Position numbers and translations under genes: made by a program. Shown piece by piece: positions 1 to 9,170 of a DNA stretch of 30,429 nucleotides (the first letter of the stretch is position 1; the number at the start of each line of letters is the position of its first letter). Source of the stretch: CAZSPT01 sp964608895. Lineage in GTDB: Bacteria > Patescibacteriota > Patescibacteriia > 2-01-FULL-39-33. Location of the stretch: NCBI GenBank assembly GCA_964608895.1, contig CAZSPT010000004.1, positions 1 to 30,429 on the forward strand, read 5' to 3'. The notes beneath the pieces are model-generated. The model saw only the letters and a program-made list of their open reading frames with translations. It was not told the origin of the DNA and searched no databases.

Positions 1-2
1 GC

Positions 3-425
3 GTAATTGTCGGATTATCAGATCATAGTTTGAGTTTTAAGCCGGCGGCCGTTGCGGTCGCTCTTGGAGCGGTGATTTTGGAGAAACATTTAATTATTTC
101 CCGAGCCGAAGGCGGCCCGGACGCCAATTTTTCTCTGGAGCCGGCTGAATTTAAAGAATTTGTCCGAACAGTTAGAGCGACCGAGGAAATGATTGGCCAT
201 CCGGTCTACGGTCCTGTTGCCGGAGAATCAGAAAATATTATTTTTAGAAAATCTCTTTTTGTTGTTAAAGACATTGAAATTGGAGAGAAGATAACTGAAG
301 ACAATATCCGATCAATTAGACCGGGGTTGGGGCTTTCTCCAAAATATTACCGAAAAATTATCGGTAGAACTGCTTCTCAAAAAATAGAGCGGGGAACGCC
401 TTTGAATTGGAACTTAATAAATTAA
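3..425 (+). CDS. pseI: Pseudaminic acid synthase-type NeuB family protein, C-terminal part (5' end outside window)
   Basis: The frame is open from base 3, so the gene starts upstream of the window; the TTG at 30 is only an internal codon. Family members condense phosphoenolpyruvate with a 6-carbon amino sugar to give a nonulosonic acid in the cytoplasm. What remains is the end of the TIM barrel (GLSDHS, then LGAVILEKH and GGPDANFSLEP) and a complete C-terminal SAF/antifreeze-like domain (RKSLFVVKDI, then IRPGLGLSPKYY and GTPLNWNLI). The GGPDxxFSLEP and RPGLGLSPKYY wording resembles PseI more than sialate NeuB. The next gene, 9 nt downstream, begins with a PseH-like acetyltransferase, which supports a pseudaminic-type pathway whose earlier genes lie to the left. 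A legionaminate or sialate synthase remains possible. Confidence 0.85.
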   Translation, partial: VIVGLSDHSLSFKPAAVAVALGAVILEKHLIISRAEGGPDANFSLEPAEFKEFVRTVRATEEMIGHPVYGPVAGESENIIFRKSLFVVKDIEIGEKITEDNIRSIRPGLGLSPKYYRKIIGRTASQKIERGTPLNWNLIN

Positions 426-434
426 TCAAATCGT

Positions 435-2477
435 ATGACGGAAGTAAAATTAAAAAACGATTTTCAAATAACTCCGGTTAGCCGAGAAGATTCTCGGAGA
501 ATTTTGGAAATCAGGAATCAACCGGCGGCTCGGCGTTATTCCAACGATTCTGAAGAAATTTCTTTTGAAAATCATCAGTCTTGGTTCCAAAAAAAATATT
601 TTGGCGATGGTTGTCTAAATCATTGTTTGATTTTAAGACTCCGGTCGGGCGAAGCAATCGGTTATTGCCGATTTGACCGTTGTTCAGAGAGCAGTCGTGA
701 TTATACTATTTCAATTGCTTTGGATGAAAAATATCACCATCAGGGCGTTGGATCCTGGTTTTTAAAAGAAGTTTTGGAAAAATTCGCTCCGCCGGGAGAA
801 ATTTTCGCTGAAATAGACAAAAGAAACATAACTTCAGTAAAACTTTTTCAAAAGAATAATTTTCAAAGTCATCAGAAATCAAGCGAGAAATATCATTTAA
901 AATATCGGAATGATAAAAAAAATTATTCAAACCCTGTTTTTCAGGGAAATATCCTGAAAGAAAAAAAAGTTTTTATCTTTCAGGCTCGGCGCTGGGGCAG
1001 AAGTGTCGGTCATTTTTTAGCCAAAAAACTGACTGCCGAGGGCTGCCAATTGGGAGCGCTCACTTTTAAGAAAGGAACTCATAATTTCCTGCTCAAACAG
1101 ACTGAGGTGAACTATCAGTCGATTATTTTTCACGACGAAATTGTCGCCGACCCTAAAGCTTATCTTAAAGGGAAGCGATATTCTTTGAAGGAAATCTGCG
1201 ATGATTTGGAAATTGATTCCATTTGGCCGCTGGTTTCCACTTTAAGAGGCCATGTTAAGTGTTATCGCGATAAATATTATTACAGTTTTCGGCAGAACCT
1301 TTCTGACCGAGAAATCATTGATTATATCCAAGCTTGTTATAAATTATTAAAGGAGGTTTTTGACGATTTTCGGCCGGATGTTATTTTAAGCGCTAATTTT
1401 GTCATCCTCCCTTATTTGATGTTTAATCTTTACGGCAAGAAGAAAGGAGTTGAAATGCTGGCGGTAACCGATTCAAAAATTTCCGGAGTTAATATTTTTA
1501 CAACCAGCTATCAATGCGACCAAGGACCTTTTTACAACCGAGTTGATGAATTAAATCAAGGTTTGGCTGAAACAAAAAATCGAGCTCGAGCCAAAAATTA
1601 CATCGCTGAATTTCGGAAGAGTTTTAAGGAACCCAAAACTGCCGTAATTTTAGAAGAATCTCAAACTCTAAAGAAAAAGATTCGCCATTGGCTTTCGCCC
1701 TATTATCATATTTATCGCTGGTATTTAAAGCCGCCAAAGGAAATCAGAAAGAATTTAGGGCCGACAATTGATTATCGGCCTCCGAGAATTATTCTTAGGG
1801 ACCATTACTGCCATGATTTTTATCAGCGGTTTATGAAAAAATATCGCTATTATCCTTTTGAAAATTTGGGAAAATTCGTTTATTTTCCGCTTCAGGTTCA
1901 GCCTGAAGAAGTTATTGATGTCATGGCTCCTTATTTTACTAATCAAATAGAGATTGCCCGCTTGGTGGCAATGTCTTTGCCTGGAGATTATACTTTGGCG
2001 GTTAAGGAGCATCCGGCGATGGTTGGAATGCGTCCGCCTTCCTATATTAAGAAAATTGCCCGAACGCCCAACGTCAAGCTGATTGACTACCGGATTCCCA
2101 GTGAAAAAGTTCTTCAAAAAACTTCCTTGGTGGTCAGTCCGAGTTCAACCACTTTGGTTGAGGCCGCTTTTTATAACAAGCCGGCGATTCAGCTTGGAGA
2201 CATGGGCACCCCGTTAAAGATGCCGAATATTTTCAAACACACTGATTTAACGACAATTTCCCGAAAAATCAAAGAGCTGCTTGATTTGAATTTAGAGACG
2301 GACGAATATCAAAGGGAATTGGAAAATTACGTCGCCGCCGCCTATGACACCGGCTTTGAGCTTAATTATTGGCAGATTTGGGAGCGGGGAAAAAGGGATA
2401 AAATGGATTTGCTTTGGGAGGCTTGGAGAGAAGAAATAAAAAGAGCTTTAATTACTAAAGAAAATCATCAAGTATGA
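435..2477 (+). CDS. GNAT N-acetyltransferase fused to a capsule-type glycosyltransferase domain
   Basis: Two domains are seen in 680 residues. Residues about 10-155 are a GNAT fold: acetyl-CoA loop HHQGVGSW near 101-108 and the late motif NITSVKLFQKNNF, similar to PseH-type sugar N-acetyltransferases. Residues about 170-650 resemble GT-B capsule polysaccharide or Kdo-type transferases: a Rossmann-like stretch DFRPDVILSANFV and a nucleotide-sugar segment SPSSTTLVEAAFYNKPAIQLG near 565-585. The protein probably acetylates an amino sugar intermediate and/or transfers a sugar to a surface glycan; the exact substrates cannot be read from sequence. It follows the pseI-like gene by 9 nt and overlaps the next gene by 4 nt (ATGA), so translation is likely coupled. 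The fusion has no internal stop and reads as one protein. Confidence 0.8.
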   Translation: MTEVKLKNDFQITPVSREDSRRILEIRNQPAARRYSNDSEEISFENHQSWFQKKYFGDGCLNHCLILRLRSGEAIGYCRFDRCSESSRDYTISIALDEKYHHQGVGSWFLKEVLEKFAPPGEIFAEIDKRNITSVKLFQKNNFQSHQKSSEKYHLKYRNDKKNYSNPVFQGNILKEKKVFIFQARRWGRSVGHFLAKKLTAEGCQLGALTFKKGTHNFLLKQTEVNYQSIIFHDEIVADPKAYLKGKRYSLKEICDDLEIDSIWPLVSTLRGHVKCYRDKYYYSFRQNLSDREIIDYIQACYKLLKEVFDDFRPDVILSANFVILPYLMFNLYGKKKGVEMLAVTDSKISGVNIFTTSYQCDQGPFYNRVDELNQGLAETKNRARAKNYIAEFRKSFKEPKTAVILEESQTLKKKIRHWLSPYYHIYRWYLKPPKEIRKNLGPTIDYRPPRIILRDHYCHDFYQRFMKKYRYYPFENLGKFVYFPLQVQPEEVIDVMAPYFTNQIEIARLVAMSLPGDYTLAVKEHPAMVGMRPPSYIKKIARTPNVKLIDYRIPSEKVLQKTSLVVSPSSTTLVEAAFYNKPAIQLGDMGTPLKMPNIFKHTDLTTISRKIKELLDLNLETDEYQRELENYVAAAYDTGFELNYWQIWERGKRDKMDLLWEAWREEIKRALITKENHQV

Positions 2478-4015
2478 AGATAAGTTGTATAATTCCAACC
2501 TGCGACCGCCGTGATTTTTTGCCACAGGCGATAAATTCGGTTTTGGAACAGAGTTTGCCACCCGATGAAATTATTATTATCAATAATGGCCGCGAACCCG
2601 TTGTTTTGTCTGATGACTTGGCGACCAAGGTAAAGGTTTTTGATATTATTCCTTATGCCGGCGTCGCTCAAGCCAGAAATTTCGGCGCTTGCGTCGCTCA
2701 AGGCGATTATCTCGCTTTTTTGGACGATGATGACCTTTGGACTCCGGAATATTTGGAAAAAGCGGCTAAAGCCATTACTCAAGGCGCTCAAGCCGTTTTT
2801 AGCCGCCAATTAAAACTTAAAGACGGGGAAATCAGCGAATATCAAAATCCCCAGGGGAAAATAAACATAAAGACTTTGCTTGTCCGCAACCCCGGCACTG
2901 GCGGTCCTAATACTATTGTTTCAAAAAAAGCTTTTTTCCAGGCCGGCGGCTACGATCCCAAATTGCCACCGTCTGAAGATAAAGCAATGGTTTTGGAGCT
3001 GCTGTTAAGAGAGGCAAAAATTAAAGTGCTATCTGATAATTCGGTAATAGTCAGAATTCACCAAGGACCGCGATTAACTGACAATAAAAAAATTATTGAG
3101 GGTATTTATCAATTTACCCGAAGATACAGGCATTTGATGAATTATGAGCAATATTATTTTAATCAGTTGAAATATTTTCGGCTTTGCCGCCAGGATGGAT
3201 ATTTCAAGGTGATTATTCCCCATTGCTTTTATTATTTTTTATTTCGGTTGACCAAGATTCTCAGGAAAGTAAAATCAATTTTAGTTCCCCGGACTAATAA
3301 TTTAATGGCTCGGCCGTCAAAGACTTTTCTTTTTGAAATTTTTGAAAAAGAAATCATCGGTTGGAATTTTGGAACAGCTTTGGACGCTGGTTCGGCTGAT
3401 TTCAAAAATCGGAGAATGTTTAAAACCGAGAGATATTTTGGCTTAGACATTGATGAAGCCGCTCTTAAAAAAGGTCTAAAAAAATATTCTGGCGGCGGAT
3501 CTCAAGCGATTTTAGGCGATCTTTTGGATTTAAATCAATTGCCCGAGGCCAGTTTAGAACTGGCGGCGGCGACTAATGTTTTAGACCATTTTCAAACGGC
3601 TGTTCGGGAAAAAGTGATTAAAAATTTGATTTATTTGGTAAAGCCGGGCGGTCAGCTGATTTTTAACGCTGCCCAAAACGATATTTACCCGGACCTTGTT
3701 AAAAATCTTAAAGATAATTTTGGAAAAGTGGCGATTATTTACTATCGAAATATTTTCAGCCGCCTTTATGAAAAAATTTTTGAAGATAAAAACGGTTGTC
3801 TTGGCTCCCATCCGATCGCCGGAGGAAAGATTTTTCGATTAATTACCTGGCTGATCAGTCGTTTGGAATATTTAACTTGTCATTTTCCCCGTTTTAATGT
3901 TCGGGTGTTGGTAATTTGTCGCGAAAAAAAGGATTTTGGGGTTAAAAACGAGTTTCGGCCGGCGGTTGAATTTTTTAGAAATGGAATTTACAATATTCTT
4001 AACAACCATCAATAA
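2474..4015 (+). CDS. GT2 glycosyltransferase fused to a SAM-dependent methyltransferase
   Basis: The N-terminal 200 or so residues are a GT-A family 2 domain: IIPTCDRRDF at the start, GVAQARNFGA near 63-72 and the metal-binding run DDDD at 84-87 followed by LWTPEYLEKA. From about residue 300 a class I methyltransferase begins: ALDAGSADF, then YFGLDIDE, then the late strand LVKPGGQLIF. The linker (about 200-290) is basic and aromatic and may touch the membrane. The likely role is adding a sugar to a lipid-linked or surface glycan, with methylation of that product or a neighbouring sugar. The first methyltransferase motif is DAGSAD, looser than the usual DxGxGxG, so activity is likely but not certain. 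It starts in a 4-nt ATGA overlap with the gene before. Confidence 0.8.
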   Translation: MKISCIIPTCDRRDFLPQAINSVLEQSLPPDEIIIINNGREPVVLSDDLATKVKVFDIIPYAGVAQARNFGACVAQGDYLAFLDDDDLWTPEYLEKAAKAITQGAQAVFSRQLKLKDGEISEYQNPQGKINIKTLLVRNPGTGGPNTIVSKKAFFQAGGYDPKLPPSEDKAMVLELLLREAKIKVLSDNSVIVRIHQGPRLTDNKKIIEGIYQFTRRYRHLMNYEQYYFNQLKYFRLCRQDGYFKVIIPHCFYYFLFRLTKILRKVKSILVPRTNNLMARPSKTFLFEIFEKEIIGWNFGTALDAGSADFKNRRMFKTERYFGLDIDEAALKKGLKKYSGGGSQAILGDLLDLNQLPEASLELAAATNVLDHFQTAVREKVIKNLIYLVKPGGQLIFNAAQNDIYPDLVKNLKDNFGKVAIIYYRNIFSRLYEKIFEDKNGCLGSHPIAGGKIFRLITWLISRLEYLTCHFPRFNVRVLVICREKKDFGVKNEFRPAVEFFRNGIYNILNNHQ

Positions 4016-4020
4016 AAATT

Positions 4021-4050
4021 GCTCCGCTTTGATTATTTCTAAAGCGGCGC
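4021..4050 (+). repeat. Inverted repeat between the GT2-methyltransferase and the GT-B-radical SAM gene
   Basis: CCGCTTT at 4024-4030 pairs with AAAGCGG at 4041-4047 across a 10-nt loop; GC at 4021-4022 and GC at 4049-4050 extend it past one mismatch. No T-run follows, so it is not a clear intrinsic terminator; it may be a processing or pause site. A weak promoter-like pair (TTGATT 4029-4034, TATCAT 4054-4059, 19-nt spacer) overlaps it. This is the only gap over 50 nt in the first 11 kb of + strand genes. Confidence 0.4.
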
Positions 4051-4073
4051 CAATATCATAAGAGACGGATTTT

Positions 4074-6563
4074 ATGGCTAAAAAATTAATAAAAAAAATT
4101 AAAAGTAATTTTTGTGATTTTTTGATTAATTTTAGTCTTCAGTTAAATTTGCCGATTTTAACCGCTTTTGGGTTTTGGTTGGCCGCTAAGCAAATCAATA
4201 ATCAAGGAGATTACACTGTTGTCTGTATCGGCCGGAGTATTTTTATGGACGATGTTCGAGCAATGGTTCGTTTTAGTGGTCAAATCAGGTATTTTGACAT
4301 TCAATTGAGATATTTTTGCAAAATTTTTGATTATTTTGTTTCTTCCAATGAACAAGATCTTTACAAAGAAAATAAATATCATCTTTGCTCCTATCAAGAT
4401 TATTCTGGCAAGAAAAAATATCACGACTATCTTGCCATAATGATTCCCTGGTTGCGCCGGCTGTTAAAATTTGACGCTGTTTTATCCGGAAATTTCGGCT
4501 ATACCGCCCAGCAGGAAATTGCTCAAGTAAGTCAAGAACAGAAAATTCCTTTTATTGTGATTCATAAAGAAGCAATGGGCGCTTTTGGCGACTGCATGGA
4601 TGTCTATGATAATCTAAAATTAGTCGCTGATAAGATATTGCTTTATAATAACAAAATTTTAGAATCTTTTTTAAGAATAAAATTACCCGGAATAACCATA
4701 AATAATGCTAAAGTGGTCGGAATTCCCCGACTTGACCATTATTTTAATTTAGAGTCAAAAAAAGAAAAGAAACAATTGGTCTTTTTTTCCTGCTATCCTC
4801 AACGTGATCCTTTTATTTCTCTAATTAAAGAGGAGGAAAAAGTTAAGGAGGTCAAGAAACGTTATGCTAATTTTCACCGTTCAATAATGAATTTTGCCAG
4901 AAATCACCCTGAATTGAAAGTAATTATTAAAACTAAAAATTCCAAACATTTCATTGATTATGTCAAAGAAATTTTTAATCAGAATTTTAAGGAAAAAATA
5001 GAAAATTTAATCATTACCAATATCGGAAGCGTCACTAAATTGATTGAAGAGTCAGACGCGGTAATTGCTTTTAATTCCACTACTTTGGTTGAAGCTTTAA
5101 TCGCCGGAAAAATGATTATTTCCCCTGATTATGACTTTGATTATTTTGCCCGCAATCGCGATTGGGATTTTTTTGCTCATTATCCCCAATTGATAAACTG
5201 GGTGAAAGATGAAACCGATTTGGAGAGATGTTTTTTTAGTCAGGAAAAATTTCAAAATCCGGACGAATCGGCAAAGAGATTATTTTTAACTGAAATAATC
5301 TCAACTCCCGACGGCCGGGCCAGCGAGCGGGCCGAAGCCGAAATAATCAAGACAATTAAACAATTTTCTTCAGAAAATAATCTAAAAATCGGCCAAGATA
5401 AAAAAAACGAAGACAGTTCAAAGCATAATGTTTTTATCGCTCACCAGACGGCTGAAAATTCTGAGCTAAAAATTGAATTAGATAAATTTATTGACGAGAA
5501 AATGTCTTCAGGAGAAGAAAGAAATATTCCGGAGATTGAGGAAATTTATAAGGCTTTTAAAAAAGCGCTTGGCCGGGAAATTTCATCGGCCGTCAATAAC
5601 ACCGAGGAGGCTGAATTTTCTTTTTCTCCTCAGGAATTTCATTGGCTTTCCAAACATTCCCGGCAGGATTGGTTTGATTATTTAATCTATCGTTATCGTT
5701 TCAAAACTTATCCGCCGCGACAAAAACTTCTTGATTTTCCTCTTTATCTTTTAATTGAGCCGACTTCAATTTGCAATCTAAGGTGTTTAATGTGTTTTCA
5801 GGCGGATAAAAGTTTTCAGACCAAGGAATATCTCGGTATAATGCCTTGGAATCTTTTTGTTAAAGTGGCCGATCAAGCTAAAGAAATGAACTGCCAAGCG
5901 ATAACTTTGGCTTCAAGAGGAGAGCCGACTCTTCATCCGGAATTTGGCAAAATGCTTTATTATTTAAAAAAAATTGGAATTTTGGATATTAAAATAAATA
6001 CCAATGCCACTAAATTAAATGAAAAAATAAGCCATGAAATTTTGTCGGCCGGGGTGAGCGAAGTTGTTTTTTCAATGGACGCGGCTGATGAATCCCTTTA
6101 CCGAAAAATCAGGCCGGGCGGAGATTTTCAATCAGTCGTCGCTAATATCAAAAAATTTCACCGAATCAGGAAAAATTATTATCCGCAAGCCGCCACTACC
6201 ACCAGAATTACGGGAGTGAAATTTCTTCCAGAACAGAATATTTCCGAAATTGACGGTTTTTGGAGGGATATTGTTGATGAAATAACTATTAAGCGAGCGG
6301 CTGAAAGGTGGGATTCTTATCATAATAAAAAAGTGAATTGGGCTAAACCTTGTTACGCTCTTTGGGAGCGAATGTATGTCTGGCACGACGGAACAGTCAA
6401 TCCTTGCGATTTTGATTATAAGTCAAAACTGGCGGTCGGCAACGCTTATTCTAAACCGCTTAAAGATATTTGGAAGGGTCAAACTTATTCCAGATTAAGG
6501 AAGCTGCATTTGGAAGGAAGAAGAAGCGAACTGATTCCTTGTGATCGTTGCTCAATAACTTAA
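4074..6563 (+). CDS. Fusion of a capsule-type GT-B glycosyltransferase domain with a radical SAM/SPASM enzyme
   Basis: This 829-residue protein has two parts. Residues about 40-420 resemble the capsule polysaccharide transferase domain of the gene at 435, with the segment AVIAFNSTTLVEALIAGK near 329-346. A polar linker (about 420-500) follows. Residues about 555-829 are a radical SAM domain: the CxxxCxxC cluster CNLRCLMC has Cys567, Cys571 and Cys574, then RGEPTLHPEFG (the GGEP-like SAM motif) and INTNATKL. The C-terminal SPASM-type tail has NPCDFD, GNAYSKPLKDIW and PCDRC, giving cysteines for an auxiliary iron-sulfur cluster. Radical SAM enzymes cut SAM to a 5'-deoxyadenosyl radical; here it probably modifies a sugar or glycan intermediate, an inference from the fused transferase and neighbours. 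The substrate is unknown. No internal stop separates the halves. Confidence 0.82.
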   Translation: MAKKLIKKIKSNFCDFLINFSLQLNLPILTAFGFWLAAKQINNQGDYTVVCIGRSIFMDDVRAMVRFSGQIRYFDIQLRYFCKIFDYFVSSNEQDLYKENKYHLCSYQDYSGKKKYHDYLAIMIPWLRRLLKFDAVLSGNFGYTAQQEIAQVSQEQKIPFIVIHKEAMGAFGDCMDVYDNLKLVADKILLYNNKILESFLRIKLPGITINNAKVVGIPRLDHYFNLESKKEKKQLVFFSCYPQRDPFISLIKEEEKVKEVKKRYANFHRSIMNFARNHPELKVIIKTKNSKHFIDYVKEIFNQNFKEKIENLIITNIGSVTKLIEESDAVIAFNSTTLVEALIAGKMIISPDYDFDYFARNRDWDFFAHYPQLINWVKDETDLERCFFSQEKFQNPDESAKRLFLTEIISTPDGRASERAEAEIIKTIKQFSSENNLKIGQDKKNEDSSKHNVFIAHQTAENSELKIELDKFIDEKMSSGEERNIPEIEEIYKAFKKALGREISSAVNNTEEAEFSFSPQEFHWLSKHSRQDWFDYLIYRYRFKTYPPRQKLLDFPLYLLIEPTSICNLRCLMCFQADKSFQTKEYLGIMPWNLFVKVADQAKEMNCQAITLASRGEPTLHPEFGKMLYYLKKIGILDIKINTNATKLNEKISHEILSAGVSEVVFSMDAADESLYRKIRPGGDFQSVVANIKKFHRIRKNYYPQAATTTRITGVKFLPEQNISEIDGFWRDIVDEITIKRAAERWDSYHNKKVNWAKPCYALWERMYVWHDGTVNPCDFDYKSKLAVGNAYSKPLKDIWKGQTYSRLRKLHLEGRRSELIPCDRCSIT

Positions 6564-6567
6564 TTTT

Positions 6568-7597
6568 ATGATTGATAATATTTTCCCNNNNNNNNNNAAA
6601 AAAAAAAAAAACCGCCGTTATCGGCAGGTCGGGTCAAGCTGGAAGATTAATTTCAATAATTAAGGAGATTCAGGAAATTGATTTGAATTGGATTTATTAT
6701 CCTAAAGAAAAAAAGTCTAGTCAGTCTTTATTGACTGCTGATTTTGAAAAGATTCTTCAGGCCGAGGCGATAATTATCGCTAGCCCGACTCCGAGTCATT
6801 TTGAATATTTGAAACAGCTTCGTAATTTCACCGGATATATTTTACTTGAAAAACCCGCTGTCTCCAGAGAAGCTGAAAGTATTGAGCTTGAAAGATGGCC
6901 GGATGATTTTAAAAATCGTCTCAAAATAAATTATAATTTTCAAAATTCTTATTTAGCTTCTTTTTTAAATTCCTTATTAAAAGAATCTGCTTTCGGCAAT
7001 CCGATTTCTTTGTCTATTTTTACCAGTCACGGTTTGGCTTTTTTGGACAAATATCCGGGTTCTTGGAGAAGCGATTTAAGGCATTCTTTCGGAGTTTTGG
7101 AATTAGTCGGAGTTCATTTTATTCATTTAGCCCTGAGTCTTTTTGGAGAGATTAAAGATTTGGATTTTAATTTTCAATGGCAGGCCCGCCAAGGGAATAA
7201 TTTTCCTCCTGATACTGTATTTTTAAAATTAAAAATGGCCGACAACGTTGTTGTTAATCTTTATCACAGTTACGCCGGTCCTTATTTAAACAGATTTTTG
7301 TTTTTAGGAACCAACGGCTATTTTGAATATGACGGCCGCCGCGGCAGCTTTTATTCTCCGCGAGAATGTTATAATAATCAGGGAAGATTTAAGACTCCCC
7401 CGATAATTAAGGAATTTCAGCTTGATGAAAGTTATATTTGGCAGGAAAGTCTTAGACAGTCTTTGAAAGATTTTTTCCAAACCGTCAGAAAAAAAAGTTT
7501 TTTTTCTCAAGCTGAATTCAAAAACGCCCTTTCGGCGATGATTCCTGTTTTTATCACCCGGCAGAATATTGAAAATAAAATTAATTCAAAGCAATGA
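6568..7597 (+). CDS. Gfo/Idh/MocA family NAD(P)-dependent oxidoreductase (interrupted by a 10-N run)
   Basis: I chose ATG at 6568, 4 nt after the previous stop. Read with 10 N the frame does not join, but closing the N run (6588-6597) to zero bases gives MIDNIFPKKKKTAVIGR and a single 339-residue protein. The alternative TTG at 6572 is in frame only because of the arbitrary N count. Family members oxidise or reduce sugar hydroxyls with NAD(P). Visible features are a Rossmann start AVIGRSGQAGR, the hallmark LLEKPA motif, and the segment GVLELVGVHFIHLAL carrying the conserved His. The usual aspartate before that His is not obvious. It overlaps the next gene by 4 nt. The role is probably in making a keto- or deoxy-sugar of the cluster. 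Confidence 0.8.
6588..6597. other. Assembly gap (10 N) inside the Gfo/Idh/MocA gene
   Basis: Ten N lie between TTTTCCC and a run of 14 A. Frame logic requires a true length divisible by three; zero bases gives a natural N-terminus, so this is probably a scaffolder placeholder at a homopolymer. Confidence 0.9.
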
Positions 7598-9150
7598 AAA
7601 TTCTTTTTGTTTATCCGAACAGTATGGGTTACAGCCGGGTTCCTCCAGGCCTGGCGGTTTTGATTGGAGTTTTAAAGGGTAAAAATCATCAGGTAAAAGT
7701 TTTTGACACTTCTTTTTACAAAATATTCCAAGATAATGATGATGATATCAGGGAAAAGACCCACCAAGTAAGAAAGGCTGATTTAAAAAAATACGGAGTG
7801 GCTTATCACTGGGCGAATTTTCAGGAGATAATTTCCGACTGTTTTCAGGAAATTGAAAATTTTCAACCCGATTTAATAGGTTTTTCAGTCGTTACTGAAG
7901 ATTGCGCCGGCTTTAGTTTTGAAATAGCTGAGAAAATTAAAGAAAGATTTCCTAATCGGCCAATAATTTTCGGAGGAGTGGCGGTAACGACGGCGCCGGA
8001 GGATTTTATTAATCGGGATTTTATTGATTTAATCAATGTTGGGGAAGGCGAAGATTCTCTTTCTGAACTTCTTGATAAAATGTCCCGAGGAGAAGATATT
8101 TTTTCAATCAATAATCTTTGGCTTAAAAAAGGCAACCAAATTATAAAGAATAAGGTCCGGCCGTTGAAAGATATCAATCAGCTTTCTTATCCCGATTTTG
8201 ATGAATTTAGCGATAAACATTTTTATCGTCCAATAGACGGGATAGTCTATAGAACGGTTATGGTTGAATTCACCAGAGGTTGTCCTAGGAGGTGCAGTTA
8301 TTGCATTAATCATATTCTTCAAAAACTTTATTCCGGAAAAGGCAGATTTGTTAGAAAAAAGAGCAATCAGAGAATGATTTCGGAATTGATTTATTTGAAG
8401 AATAAACATAATTTAACCTTATTTTTCTTCACTGATGATGATTTTTTAGTCAAATCTGATTTGGAACTCAAAGATTTTTTGGAAGAATATCGTAGAAAAG
8501 TTAATTTGCCGTTTTTGATTCAGGCCGGAGCGCCGACAATCACCGAGGAGCGAGTAAGAATGCTTAAAAAGGCCGGGTGCATAACCATTTGTATGGGGAT
8601 TGAAAGTGGCAACGAGTTTATTAAAAAAGAAGTTTTTAACCGCTACATTTCCAATGATGACTTAATTAGAGCTTTTAAAATAGTTAAGGAAGCGGGAATT
8701 CGGGTTTCCTCAACTAATATTATTGGCAATCCCTATGAGACAAGAGAGATGATATTTGACACAATCAAACTTAATCGCCTGGTGCAGCCTGATAGCGTTT
8801 CCAACAGCTTTATGACTCCCTATAAAGGGACAAAAATAAGAGAAATCGCCCTAAAGGAGGGTTATATTTCCAATGATTTAAAAATTAATCAAGGGTTAAG
8901 GATGGGGCCGGTTTTTGAAATTCCTGAAATTTCCAAGGAGGAGTTAAAAGGAATTCAAAAAATGTTCACTTTTTATGTTCGGCTCCCCAAAATTGTTTAT
9001 CCTTTAATAAGATATTGCGAACGGGAGCGTCTTTTTTCTGATTGGCTTTATAAAATTTTTTCCCGTTGGGTTGATTTTATTCAGGAAGGGAACAGGAAAA
9101 AGAGGATTGCCAAGGAGCGTCAATTAGCTAAACAAGCCGAAACAGAATAA
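7594..9150 (+). CDS. B12-binding-domain radical SAM protein
   Basis: The N-terminal 190 or so residues match the cobalamin-binding-like Rossmann domain found before class B radical SAM enzymes: KILFVYPNSMG, PPGLAVLIGVLK, DLIGFSVVTED, IIFGGVAVTTAPE and NVGEGED. The catalytic domain has TRGCPRRCSYC with Cys230, Cys234 and Cys237, then FTDDDFLV, the radical SAM beta-strand CMGIESGNE, and IIGNPYETREM. I see no DxHxxG motif, so a lower His ligand to cobalamin is not evident. Relatives methylate unactivated carbons or remodel rings; in this context a sugar or lipid-linked intermediate is a plausible substrate, but this is inference. The start ATG overlaps the stop of the preceding oxidoreductase (ATGA). 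The C-terminus is basic and helical. Confidence 0.85.
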   Translation: MKILFVYPNSMGYSRVPPGLAVLIGVLKGKNHQVKVFDTSFYKIFQDNDDDIREKTHQVRKADLKKYGVAYHWANFQEIISDCFQEIENFQPDLIGFSVVTEDCAGFSFEIAEKIKERFPNRPIIFGGVAVTTAPEDFINRDFIDLINVGEGEDSLSELLDKMSRGEDIFSINNLWLKKGNQIIKNKVRPLKDINQLSYPDFDEFSDKHFYRPIDGIVYRTVMVEFTRGCPRRCSYCINHILQKLYSGKGRFVRKKSNQRMISELIYLKNKHNLTLFFFTDDDFLVKSDLELKDFLEEYRRKVNLPFLIQAGAPTITEERVRMLKKAGCITICMGIESGNEFIKKEVFNRYISNDDLIRAFKIVKEAGIRVSSTNIIGNPYETREMIFDTIKLNRLVQPDSVSNSFMTPYKGTKIREIALKEGYISNDLKINQGLRMGPVFEIPEISKEELKGIQKMFTFYVRLPKIVYPLIRYCERERLFSDWLYKIFSRWVDFIQEGNRKKRIAKERQLAKQAETE

Positions 9151-9170
9151 TTAGGAAATAATCAGTTAAA

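Noticed and set aside
4024..4047. Intrinsic terminator before the GT-B-radical SAM gene
   Set aside because: The stem is only 7 bp with a 10-nt loop and no T-run follows, so I list it only as an inverted repeat.
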